A stretch of 5,757 nt of DNA from Chloroflexota bacterium (GTDB lineage Bacteria > Chloroflexota > UBA6077 > CF-72): assembly GCA_019247135.1 (NCBI GenBank), contig JAFAPL010000824.1:1-5757 (forward strand), written 5' to 3'. The position numbers and the translations under genes were made by a program. Positions 1 through 5,730 of the stretch are shown in pieces. The notes below the pieces were generated by a model, which saw only the letters and a program-made list of their open reading frames with translations, did not search any database and was not told where the DNA came from. How positions within the stretch are numbered: the first letter of the stretch is position 1; each line of letters starts with the position of its first letter.

Positions 1-1
1 G

Positions 2-742
2 ATGCGTTCACAATCGAATCACCGCGGTCTCCCGCAGTGGCGGATTACGGATCGGGACCTGGCGATCGTGGCCGAGGTCCTGCGTTGGCAACAGCTTACG
101 ACCAGACAGATCGCGCGCTGGTTCTTCGACAGCCCGCGCACGGCGACCAATCGGATCGCGGCGTTGGAGGCGATGGGCTACCTGAGAACGATACAGCTAC
201 CGTGGCGTGCACCTGCGCTTGTCACGGCGACTCCGAAGGGCGCACGAGCTCGAGCCGACCTGCGGCTGAGTCCGCGCCGGAGCGAGCCCGGCCGACTACT
301 TCACGATCTGACCGTCGTCGAAGTAGCAGCCTGGCTGCTGGAGCAGGATCAGCAAGCGGAGTGGATCACGGAACGGGAGCTGGTCCGCGACCAACTCGAT
401 CGAGCTCGCGGCCCGGACGGTCGCCTACGACAGGGACCGGGTCGCAGACCGGACGGAGTGCTGGTCCGCTCGAACAGTCGACTGGAGGCCGTGGAGATCG
501 AGCTGACCCCGAAGCGTGAGCGAACGGAGTACGACCGCAAGCTAGCCTGGTACACGAGCCAGCTGGATTTCTCACGACTCCACTGGTTCGTGCCCAGCTC
601 CACCCTCCGTGATCGCCTCAGAAATGTCGCGCAGACACTCCGGATGGAGGATATGATCCAGATCGCTCCGCTCCCGCCTGACGGGTGCTACCCGCCCGGC
701 GTGATAGCAGATCGTCAACGTTCGCATGTCCCAAACCGCTAG
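2..742 (+). CDS. Replication-relaxation family protein (winged helix plus nuclease-like domain), possibly 5'-partial
   Basis: Residues 15-61 read as a winged helix-turn-helix: the run LTTRQIARWFF is followed by a recognition-helix-like segment and EAMGYL. The second half has the pattern of the replication-relaxation family, with PDGVL at about 150-154, then VEIELTPK at 164-171 and a downstream KLAWY. D151, E165/E167 and K171 could form a PD-(D/E)xK-like site. Family members occur on plasmids and integrative conjugative elements and are thought to act on DNA near the replication or transfer origin; the exact reaction is not established here. The ATG is the second base of the window, so the true start may lie further upstream. 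The length of 246 aa is ordinary for the family. The nearest neighbour is a same-strand integrase about 200 bp downstream, which fits an integrative element. The family call is fairly secure, the biochemical role is not. Confidence 0.72.
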   Translation: MRSQSNHRGLPQWRITDRDLAIVAEVLRWQQLTTRQIARWFFDSPRTATNRIAALEAMGYLRTIQLPWRAPALVTATPKGARARADLRLSPRRSEPGRLLHDLTVVEVAAWLLEQDQQAEWITERELVRDQLDRARGPDGRLRQGPGRRPDGVLVRSNSRLEAVEIELTPKRERTEYDRKLAWYTSQLDFSRLHWFVPSSTLRDRLRNVAQTLRMEDMIQIAPLPPDGCYPPGVIADRQRSHVPNR

Positions 743-789
743 TGCGAACCGGGGCCCGCAACCGCATTCTGGGCGTACCGCGTCCGCGT

Positions 790-861
790 GCAGCAGTCAA
801 CTCGCGCAAGCGCGAGTGCTCCAGTCGCTACGCTCCTTGCGCCCCTCCGGGTGACTGCTGC
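790..861. repeat. Nested inverted repeats between the relaxation gene and the integrase
   Basis: The arms gcagcagtca (790-799) and tgactgctgc (852-861) are perfect 10-base reverse complements. Inside them gcgcaag (804-810) pairs with cttgcgc (836-842), and an 18-base palindrome (800-817) competes with that pairing. This non-coding block next to an integrase could hold recombinase arm sites, a transfer-origin hairpin or an operator. The sequence shows the symmetry only, not the function. Confidence 0.5.
800..817. repeat. Near-perfect 18-base palindrome (possible operator)
   Basis: actcgcgc (800-807) and gcgcgagt (810-817) are exact reverse complements separated by aa. Such tight symmetry suits a dimeric DNA-binding protein better than an RNA hairpin, because the loop is only two bases. 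It lies about 120 bp upstream of the integrase start at 938. Confidence 0.4.
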
Positions 862-873
862 CCACGGCCGCTG

Positions 874-900
874 GGGGAACTTGTATCGGTTGCGTTCCCC
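874..900 (+). repeat. Hairpin in the integrase leader
   Basis: ggggaac (874-880) pairs with gttcccc (894-900) across a 13-base loop. It is 38 bases upstream of the integrase ATG at 938, so it would lie in the 5' leader. It could be a weak attenuator, a recombinase site or chance. No T-tract follows, so it is not a good intrinsic terminator. Confidence 0.3.
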
Positions 901-924
901 TCCCTGTGCCCCATTCTGTTCAGC

Positions 925-928
925 GAGG
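925..928 (+). promoter_or_regulatory. Ribosome binding site for the integrase start at 938
   Basis: gagg sits 9 bases before ATG 938. It supports 938 as the real start and argues against the out-of-frame ATG at 906, which has no comparable motif and would give a meaningless N-terminus. Confidence 0.45.
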
Positions 929-937
929 TCCTCCATC

Positions 938-2117
938 ATGCTTGCTGTTTCTTCTGTTCCCAGTTCGCGCCGCCGTCGCCGTACCGGCCGGCGTGGTAAC
1001 CACGAGGGCGGCATCTATCAACGCCAGAGTGATGGCCTGTGGTGTGCCTCCGTCAGCACCGAAGGCGGTAAATGCCGCGTCCTGTACGGCAACGCGTGAA
1101 GAGGTCGCCGCGAAGCTGACACTTGCGCTTAGCACTGTGCAGCAAGGCCTTACTTTGCCGTCGCACCGTCTCACGCTCGGCGCCTTCCTCGAGCAGTGGC
1201 TTGCAGACGTCGTGTTTCAGCGCAACCGCCCCAGCACGGCCCTGAGCTACGAGTTCTACACCCGCAAGTACATCATCCCCAGGCTGGGTCGCCACCAGGT
1301 CACAAAGCTCACTCCGCGACAGGTTCAGCGGTTTCTGAACGAGCAGCATGCCGCTGGCCTCGCCCCACGCACCGTCCAGTACATCCGCGCCATCCTTCGC
1401 CGCGCTCTCAACCAGGCGCTCCGCTGGGAGCTCGTCTCCCGCAACGTGGCCACGCTCGCCGATCCTCCCAGCGGCCGCGGCCCGGAAATGTCTCCCCTGA
1501 GCACTGAACACGCTCGGGCGTTTCTCGCCGCCGCCCGGGACCACCGCCACGAATACCTCTTTGCGTTCCTCCTCGGCACCGGCCTCCGCATCGGCGAAGC
1601 TCTGGCCCTGCGCTGGTCAGACGTCAACCTCGACGACAGCGTCATCACGGTCCGGCACGCCCTGGAACGTCTCCGCGGCCACCCCTGGCGTCTTAGCGTC
1701 CCCAAATCCGAAAGTGGCAAACGCCTGGTCCCGCTGGTCGGTCCGACCTCCGACGCCCGCCGCGCCCAGCGCACCCGAACCCTCGAGCTGCGCCTCACCG
1801 CCGGCCCCGCCTGGCGAGACCTCGATTTCGTGTTCCCCACCGTTATCGGTACGCCCGAAGACCAGTCGAACGTCTACCACCAGTCCGAAAAACTACTCGC
1901 TCAGGCCGATCTCCCCACGACCTACCGCGTCCACGACCTCCGCCACAGCACCGCCACGTACCTCCTGGCCGCCGGCGTCCCCGACCGCCTGGTGATGGGC
2001 ATCATGGGCCACAGCCAGCTCAGCATGACCATGCGCTACCAGCATGTGCTGCCGAGCATGCTAAAAGAGGCGGCTGCGCGACTGGAAGCCGTGTTTCCCG
2101 CTGAGCGAACGTCCTGA
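938..2117 (+). pseudogene. Tyrosine recombinase/integrase with an N-terminal frameshift
   Basis: Phage-type integrase that would cut and rejoin DNA at att sites. From ATG 938 the frame encodes a basic leader and an AP2-like arm-binding segment (GGIYQRQSDGLWCASVS, then RVLYG), and stops at TGA 1097-1099. The continuation (TREEVAAKL) is in the +1 frame from about 1092 and runs to TGA 2115-2117. That frame carries the core-binding domain (from about 1174) and the catalytic domain. Numbered from ATG 906 in that frame, the catalytic residues are R228 (TGLRIGE), K267 (PKSESGKR), H343 and R346 (HDLRH), H369 (MGHS) and Y378 (MRYQHV). All are present, so only the frame is damaged. The family usually has a K-T-R-E-type join here, so loss of two bases from a short A-run near 1091 would explain the break. 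A sequencing error or recoding remains possible. A downstream start would give a protein without the arm-binding domain. Confidence 0.82.
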
Positions 2118-2229
2118 CAAACCGTGCGCCATTGTGTCGCCGACACGGATCCAGGTCACATCGGTATCGGGCCGTTTCGAATGCCAATCAGCGACCATCC
2201 AGAACCCCGTACTCCAGACAGAACCAGGG

Positions 2230-3093
2230 CTATAGTGGTCGCGCATCGGCGGGTTCGCTCGTTGCCAAATCAAAAGCCGCCTGCAAGAGTTCCGAGAATA
2301 GATTGGGCACCTGAACGGCCTTCAGGCGCCTGGCCAGCTCGGCCGCGACGCGAGGTTTCGAAGTGCCGACTTCCATAACAACTGCTTCGCGCTCGCGACT
2401 CAGCGCTTGTTTATCGAGGTAGTCTTCGAGCTCGCAACCAAAGCTAAAGAATCGATCCGCAGGATAAGTTCGCCGATCCCAAGACTTGTCCTTAAGGCAG
2501 ACATATGGCACCGCGAGGGTGTCAAGTAGTGTGAAGAATGGCGGATATCCTGTTTCTCCACCGACAGGAATAACGGACACGCCGTTTGCGTCTAACTGGA
2601 AGCCGAGCGTAGCGGCCACACCCAATACACAAAGTTGCTGAGATTCGTTCTCCACCAAGATAACGGATCTTGCAAAGACTGCCTCTCTGTTGCCAAGGAT
2701 TCGAAAAACGGTCTGAATTTGCGCAAGTTGCTTAGTAGTTAGGTCGCCCCGGTTAGCTCCGCGGATCTGGCTGCCCGAGCCAACCCACCACGCTCGCGGA
2801 AGTCCCTCAATCGTCTCTGAGCTCACGAAGTGCGGATCATGAGTTGTAATTACAATCTGATTGCGGGTGGATGCCGACTGGATTATGGAGAACAAGAAGC
2901 GCATGCCATGCGGGTGCAGGTGCTGCTCAGGATGCTCAATAAATATAACAAGATTCTCTTGGCCAATTAGGTTGATGAGAAACGCCAATAGTTGATGGAT
3001 CCCTGCGCTTAGCTGCTGCGGTCGCAGTGGCAGTACACGGTTATACTCGCTAAATTGAATTATCGGACTGTTTGAGTCGGGTGACTCGTTGAC
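2230..3093 (-). pseudogene. OLD-family ATPase/TOPRIM nuclease, 5' end removed by IS3 insertion
   Basis: The frame is open from the IS boundary (3093) to TAG at 2230-2232, 287 codons. It begins inside the ATPase domain. The ABC signature LSAG is at minus-strand 3012-3001. Numbered from TTG 2988, Walker B is LVIFIEHPEQHLHP (13-26), the switch histidine is H50 in VITTHD, and the TOPRIM-like half has VILVENES with E113, then VCLKDKSWD (D167) and ELEDYL (186-191). Walker A and the N-terminal half are missing, so ATP hydrolysis is impossible from this copy. The TTG at 2988 is the first ordinary start but lies after the signature, so it is not a natural start. OLD-like proteins serve in phage defence (for example GajA of Gabija) or DNA repair; which type this was cannot be told without the lost half. 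The segment is visibly more AT-rich than its neighbours, suggesting separate acquisition. Confidence 0.8.
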
Positions 3094-3120
3094 TGAGTTG
3101 CCCTGGGTCCGGTGGAGGCT
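3094..3120 (+). repeat. IS3 left terminal inverted repeat
   Basis: Compared with the reverse complement of 5731-5757, 22 of 27 positions agree. The identical blocks are TGAGT, GCCCTGGG and TGGAGGCT. The first base marks the junction with the disrupted OLD-type gene. Confidence 0.88.
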
Positions 3121-3132
3121 TTCTGGTTTGAG

Positions 3133-3435
3133 TCATGCCGCCACAACGGCTTGCTGTTGACGATAGTAGAGGGCCTCGAATTCTGCGGGAGGCATGTCGG
3201 CGACGGCGCTGTGCAGGCGCCGGTAGTTCCACCAATGGACCCATGCAGCAGTTGCGAACTCGACCTGATCCACTGAACGCCAGGGGCCGCTCTTATGAAT
3301 GACTTCGGCTTTGTACAAGCCGTTGACGGCTTCCGCCAGTGTGTTGTCGTAGCTATCACCACGTGAACCAACCGAACTGAAGGCACCAACTTCTGCTAAC
3401 CGCTCGGTGTAGCGAATGGAAACGTACTGAACGCT
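3133..3435 (-). pseudogene. IS3 transposase OrfB, C-terminal fragment
   Basis: This is the 3' part of the integrase-core (rve) transposase, separated from its 5' part by the IS110 element. It starts at the VQYVSIRYTERLAEVG segment, which normally follows HHSDxG. It contains the third catalytic acidic residue, E (codon at 3333-3331) in DNTLAEAVNGLYK, and the terminal WWNYRRLHSA block. It ends at TGA 3135-3133. An open frame continues upstream into the IS110 end, but those residues are not transposase sequence. Counting from the HHSD aspartate, a normal three-residue link to QY gives the canonical D-35-E spacing, confirming that the two fragments belong to one gene. Confidence 0.88.
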
Positions 3436-3440
3436 CACTG
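3434..3440 (+). repeat. 7-base direct repeat at the IS110 right-end junction
   Basis: ctcactg here matches 4798-4804 at the other junction exactly, and the flanking bases differ. IS110 elements normally recombine at a short shared core without duplicating the target, so this may be a core plus coincidental identity rather than a true target duplication. Confidence 0.6.
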
Positions 3441-3442
3441 AT

Positions 3443-3451
3443 GCTCTCATG
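3443..3451 (-). repeat. Right-end copy of a 9-base element shared with the 5' non-coding end (possible left donor sequence)
   Basis: Minus-strand catgagagc here is repeated at 4613-4605 upstream of the transposase gene. In both places it is preceded by tgac two or three bases earlier. A bridge RNA donor guide should match the right end of its own element near the core, so this pair is a candidate. It stops a few bases short of the junction, which weakens the assignment. Confidence 0.4.
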
Positions 3452-3454
3452 TTT

Positions 3455-3460
3455 GTCAAG
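3455..3460 (-). promoter_or_regulatory. Outward-facing -35 box at the IS110 right end
   Basis: The minus strand reads TTGACA, a perfect sigma-70-type -35, overlapping the transposase stop codon. Nothing convincing lies 17 bases downstream in the linear copy. If the ends join through the 7-base repeat, minus-strand gagtat from 4800-4795 falls at a 17-base spacing as a weak -10. That fits the known habit of IS110 circles to form a promoter at the end junction. Confidence 0.4.
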
Positions 3461-4520
3461 CGCCGGAATGAGCGAGCGCGGGCCGGAGGAGGGCGTACAA
3501 CTCGCGAGCCACGTACCGTTTCAAGCAACGGATGATTTCGCGCTTGGAGAGCCCGTCCGCGGTTCGCTTGGCAACGTAAGTTTTGGTTCGCTGATCCAGG
3601 CGCATTCGGCAGATCACAGCCATGTGCAGCGCGCAATTGGCTGCCCTGTCGCCACCACGATTGAGCCGGTGGCGGTTGGTCATTCCTGACGAAGCCGGCA
3701 GGGGCGCTACGCCACACAGCATGGCAAAACCAGCCTCACTCCGCATGCGCTCGGGGTTATCACCGGCCGTCACGAGCAGCTGCCCAGCGATCTCAGTGCC
3801 GACGCCGAGTGCGCTGGCCAGTCTCGGGTTGAGTTCCCCGACCAGCGGTTCGATGAGGTCATCCAGCGTCGCGATTTCATCACCCAGTTCGATGATCCGT
3901 CGAGCCAGCATCTTGAGTGCAATGCGTGTCGCAACCACGGGGTCGCGAAATGCCGAGTTGTCCGGGCGCCAGCTTGCGCAGACTCGGATGAGCTGCATCC
4001 GCGTCAGCCGTCGCAGCTCATCGCGCACCGGGTCAGGCGCTGAGACGATGTGGTTGCGCAGCAGCTGCATGGCTGCCCGGCGGGCCTTGACGGCGGTCGA
4101 GCGCGTCAGCCGCAGTACACGTAGAGACTCGACCCGCCCGGTCTTCGTCTTGGGCACGCTGGTTCGACGGCCAGCCCAAGCAGCTCGCGCCGCAGCCTCG
4201 GCATCGAGCGTGTCGCTCTTGCCGCGCAGTCGTCGGTCCGACCGATCTGGACGATCGACCTCGAGCACCTGGACGCCGGCAGCGCTGAGGTGCCGGGTAA
4301 TGCCGGCCCCATAGCTACCTGTGCCCTCGATCCCAACGCAGCGCACGTCACCGAAGCTGCGCATCCACGCGAGAACGCGCCGGTATCCCTGTCGCGTCGT
4401 CGCGAACTGCTCAGTGCCGAGAATCGCCCCATTGGTGTCCAGGACCGCGGCGACGTGGATCTCTTTGTGCGTGTCGATCCCACCGATGACGATGCGCGGC
4501 TCCGGTGCCATACTGGCCAT
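3456..4520 (-). CDS. IS110-family transposase (DEDD plus serine recombinase)
   Basis: Bridge-RNA-guided DNA recombinase that moves the element through a circular intermediate. The start ATG 4520 is preferred over the upstream TTG 4580, because gggaga sits just upstream and the family's first beta strand follows soon after; this gives 354 aa. The RuvC-like N-terminal domain shows D16 in IGGIDTHK, E65 in GIEGTGSYG, and D103 and D106 in GKSDTLDAEAAARA, the DEDD tetrad. A helical linker covers about 120-240. The C-terminal transposase domain has GVGTEIAGQLL and then PASSGMTNRHRLNRGG, where Ser277 or Ser278 is the expected nucleophile. Length and motifs are complete, with no stop or frameshift, so the gene looks functional. 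It is transcribed away from the 5' non-coding segment that should carry its bridge RNA. Antisense open frames across it are shadows. Confidence 0.93.
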   Translation of the reverse strand: MASMAPEPRIVIGGIDTHKEIHVAAVLDTNGAILGTEQFATTRQGYRRVLAWMRSFGDVRCVGIEGTGSYGAGITRHLSAAGVQVLEVDRPDRSDRRLRGKSDTLDAEAAARAAWAGRRTSVPKTKTGRVESLRVLRLTRSTAVKARRAAMQLLRNHIVSAPDPVRDELRRLTRMQLIRVCASWRPDNSAFRDPVVATRIALKMLARRIIELGDEIATLDDLIEPLVGELNPRLASALGVGTEIAGQLLVTAGDNPERMRSEAGFAMLCGVAPLPASSGMTNRHRLNRGGDRAANCALHMAVICRMRLDQRTKTYVAKRTADGLSKREIIRCLKRYVARELYALLRPALAHSGA

Positions 4521-4527
4521 GTCGATG

Positions 4528-4533
4528 TCTCCC
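4528..4533 (-). promoter_or_regulatory. Ribosome binding site for the IS110 transposase
   Basis: The minus strand reads gggaga 7 bases before ATG 4520. This decides the start in favour of 4520 over the TTG at 4580, whose first 20 residues resemble nothing in the family. Confidence 0.6.
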
Positions 4534-4604
4534 GTTGCTTGGGCTGAGTCGACGCTCCGCTCGTCACGGCCGGCGGACAAGACAGTGATGGGACCTCTGG
4601 CCAG

Positions 4605-4613
4605 GCTCTCATG
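4605..4613 (-). repeat. Possible left donor guide in the bridge RNA
   Basis: Minus-strand catgagagc is identical to the element's right end at 3451-3443. It lies just 3' of the hairpin at 4651-4620, in the part of the RNA where a donor-binding loop is expected. A chance match of nine bases is possible. Confidence 0.38.
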
Positions 4614-4619
4614 AAGTCA

Positions 4620-4651
4620 CACCGTCGACGAGGCGAGCGCCTCGCCGGGTG
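4620..4651 (-). repeat. Strong hairpin in the IS110 5' non-coding end
   Basis: On the plus strand ggcgag (4632-4637) pairs with ctcgcc (4641-4646) across cgc, and cacc (4620-4623) pairs with ggtg (4648-4651) further out. An alternative register pairs cgaggcg (4629-4635) with cgcctcg (4638-4644). It probably forms a structural stem of the bridge RNA, and is not followed by a T-run as a terminator would be. Confidence 0.5.
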
Positions 4652-4702
4652 CTTCTGAGTCGCCGACAAATCCGAGGAAAGACAGCATGTCGATCGGAGT
4701 GT

Positions 4703-4718
4703 GGGTCAGGCAGCTCAG
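4703..4718 (-). repeat. Imperfect 16-base direct repeat, copy 1
   Basis: gggtcaggcagctcag (plus strand) agrees at 14 of 16 positions with gggtcaagcagcccag at 4762-4777. The other copy abuts the target-guide segment directly. The repeat may reflect two parallel arms of the RNA or an old internal duplication. Confidence 0.5.
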
Positions 4719-4749
4719 TAGCATCCCGGCACCGGCAATCCTGACGCGT

Positions 4750-4761
4750 CTGTCGCTGTGA
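4750..4761 (-). repeat. Predicted left target guide of the bridge RNA
   Basis: Minus-strand tcacagcgacag is identical to 4813-4802 in the flanking IS3 gene, just outside the IS110 left end. Left target guides of IS110 bridge RNAs have the sequence of the target top strand next to the core, which is the relation seen here. Twelve matching bases within a roughly 200-base segment are unlikely by chance. Confidence 0.65.
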
Positions 4762-4777
4762 GGGTCAAGCAGCCCAG
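4762..4777 (-). repeat. Imperfect 16-base direct repeat, copy 2
   Basis: The partner of 4703-4718. On the minus strand it ends in tgaccc, immediately followed by the 12-base guide, so it marks the 5' border of the target-matching segment. Confidence 0.5.
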
Positions 4778-4797
4778 GAACACCCGGCCCACACATA

Positions 4798-4804
4798 CTC
4801 ACTG
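4798..4804 (+). repeat. 7-base direct repeat at the IS110 left-end junction
   Basis: ctcactg, an exact copy of 3434-3440. It overlaps the end of the guide-matched target, so the recombination core should lie within or beside it. Confidence 0.6.
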
Positions 4805-4813
4805 TCGCTGTGA
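4802..4813 (-). repeat. Target sequence matched by the bridge RNA guide
   Basis: Minus-strand tcacagcgacag, the codons for the end of HHSDS in IS3 OrfB. It directly flanks the IS110 left end and equals 4761-4750 inside the element. Confidence 0.7.
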
Positions 4814-5381
4814 TGGATCAGCCCGGTCCGGTCGTGCCTGCGGCGGGCCCAGATGGCCATCTCCAGCGCGTCTAACGCCAGGTCGGTGCGCAGCGAGTTC
4901 AGCACACGCCAGCCAACAATGAAGCGGCTAAAGACGTCGATCACGAAGGCGACGTATACAAAGCCACTCCAGGTGCTGACGTACGTGAGATCGGCGACCC
5001 ATTTCATGTTCGGCGCCTCTGCGGTGAAGTCGCGCTCGACCAGATCCGCCGGCCGCGTATCCACTTCAGCCGCGACTGTGGTGATGCGTTTACGCCTACC
5101 GCGTGCAACACCCTCGAGATCCAGATCGTCCATGAGCCGAGCCACCCGATCACGCCCAACCTTGACGCCTTCACGATTGAGCTGGCGCCATACCTTTTCG
5201 ATCCCGTACACGCCGACGTTCTCGCGGTGCACGCGAGCGATCTCCAGCTTGAGTTGCTCATCACGCTCGCTGCGGCGCGATGCCTTTCGGCTGACAGCTG
5301 CGTAGAACGTGGAAGGGGCGACCTGCAGCGCCGAGCAGATCGGCTCGACCCCCCAGCGGCGGTGGTATGCCGTGATGAACT

Positions 5382-5705
5382 TCACGACCTCGGCAGTCGC
5401 GGGTCGAGCTCCCGGGCGAAGAAAGCCGACGCCGCTTTCAGGATCTCATTCGCTCTCCGCAGCTCACGGTTTTCCCGTTCGAGCTGCCTGAGCCGTTCGC
5501 GTTCTTCGCTGGTCAGACCTGGCCGTTGCCCCTCATCGATCTGTGCACGCCGCAGCCAGAGCCGCAGTGCTTCGGTGCCGACACCCAGCTTGCCCGCTAT
5601 CGAGGTGATAGCTGCCCACTCGGACGGGTACTCGTCGCGGTGCTCCTGCACCATCCGAACTGCACGCTCCCGCAGCTCCTGCGGATACCTGCTCCGTCTG
5701 CCCAT
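5382..5705 (-). CDS. IS3 OrfA (helix-turn-helix, leucine zipper)
   Basis: DNA-binding first ORF of an IS3-family element. OrfA proteins bind the terminal repeats and multimerise with the OrfAB fusion. ATG 5705 is preferred to ATG 5714, because aagga lies eight bases before 5705 whereas it abuts 5714; this gives 107 aa. Residues 5-53 form the HTH domain ([13 protein letters not shown] to LRLWLRRAQ). Residues 66-90 form a coiled coil ([18 protein letters not shown], then NEILK). The ending [11 protein letters not shown] is the typical OrfA end. The stop overlaps the orfB GTG start. A fused OrfAB would need frameshifting near the ctttcttc stretch, and I could not identify a definite slippery site. 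The gene itself is intact, but its partner orfB is split. Confidence 0.88.
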   Translation of the reverse strand: MGRRSRYPQELRERAVRMVQEHRDEYPSEWAAITSIAGKLGVGTEALRLWLRRAQIDEGQRPGLTSEERERLRQLERENRELRRANEILKAASAFFARELDPRLPRS

Positions 5706-5730
5706 CGGCTCCATCCTTTCAAAGAATCGG

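Larger units (their letters stand above)
3434..4797 (-). mobile_element. IS110-family element nested inside IS3 orfB
   Basis: The element carries a long 5' non-coding end (about 4521-4797), one transposase gene and a very short 3' end (about 20 bases). This is the IS110-group layout, with the bridge RNA upstream of the gene; the IS1111 group has it downstream. It has no terminal inverted repeats like those of IS3, as expected for the family. The ends are placed by where IS3 OrfB homology resumes. They are ambiguous by up to 7 bases because ctcactg is present at both junctions. Confidence 0.88.
4600..4797 (-). ncRNA. Candidate IS110 bridge RNA
   Basis: This non-coding left end is where IS110-group elements encode the bridge RNA, whose two loops pair with target and donor DNA. 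Supporting signs on the minus strand: 12 bases (4761-4750) identical to the target flank; a 7-bp stem gtgtggg/cccacac (4794-4788 with 4705-4699) enclosing that guide; a short stem tcctg/cagga around the guide; a strong hairpin at 4651-4620; and a 9-base match to the element's own right end (4613-4605). The exact ends and fold were judged by eye. The right-hand target and donor guides could not be assigned convincingly. Confidence 0.6.
4798..5385 (-). pseudogene. IS3 transposase OrfB, N-terminal fragment
   Basis: DDE transposase of the IS3 family, cut by the IS110 insertion. It starts at GTG 5385, overlapping the orfA stop as GTGA, the usual coupling or frameshift arrangement. Residues 1-30 match the conserved start (GVEPICSALQVAPSTFY). 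An HTH_21-like segment follows (VYGIEKVWRQLNREG and RVARLM). The integrase core begins with NMKWVADLTYV, where D132 is the first catalytic acid. It ends at LIHHSDS, where D194 is the second. After S195 the frame runs into IS110 sequence (EYVWAGCSWAA) and stops at TGA 4767-4765. The third acid is in the fragment at 3133-3435. No active enzyme can be made. Confidence 0.9.

Noticed and set aside
37..519. Long antisense and alternate-frame open frames (for example 37-519, 1325-1840, 3622-4314, 4853-5305)
   Set aside because: They overlap well-supported genes, have arginine/serine/alanine-rich compositions typical of GC-rich shadow frames, and show no recognisable motifs.
906..937. ATG 906 as the integrase start
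   Set aside because: It is in the catalytic frame, but its first 60 or so residues are not integrase-like. The real N-terminal domain is in the frame from 938, which has a ribosome binding site.
2122..2148. Inverted repeats ccgtg/cacgg and gtgtcg/cgacac in the 112-bp gap between the convergent integrase and OLD genes, as a terminator
   Set aside because: The stems are short, one has a single-base loop, and no T-tract follows on either strand. The rest of the gap (2118-2229) shows no other feature.
2230..3435. Read-through fusion of IS3 OrfB with the OLD fragment
   Set aside because: Both are in the same frame and separated by a single TGA at 3135-3133, but this is most simply chance. There is no recoding signal.
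3433..3440. The ctcactg pair as a classical target-site duplication
   Set aside because: IS110 elements do not normally make such duplications, and collapsing it does not restore the orfB frame. It is kept only as a junction repeat.
4596..4603. Palindrome ctggccag as a transposase operator
   Set aside because: An 8-base palindrome is common in GC-rich DNA and nothing else supports it.
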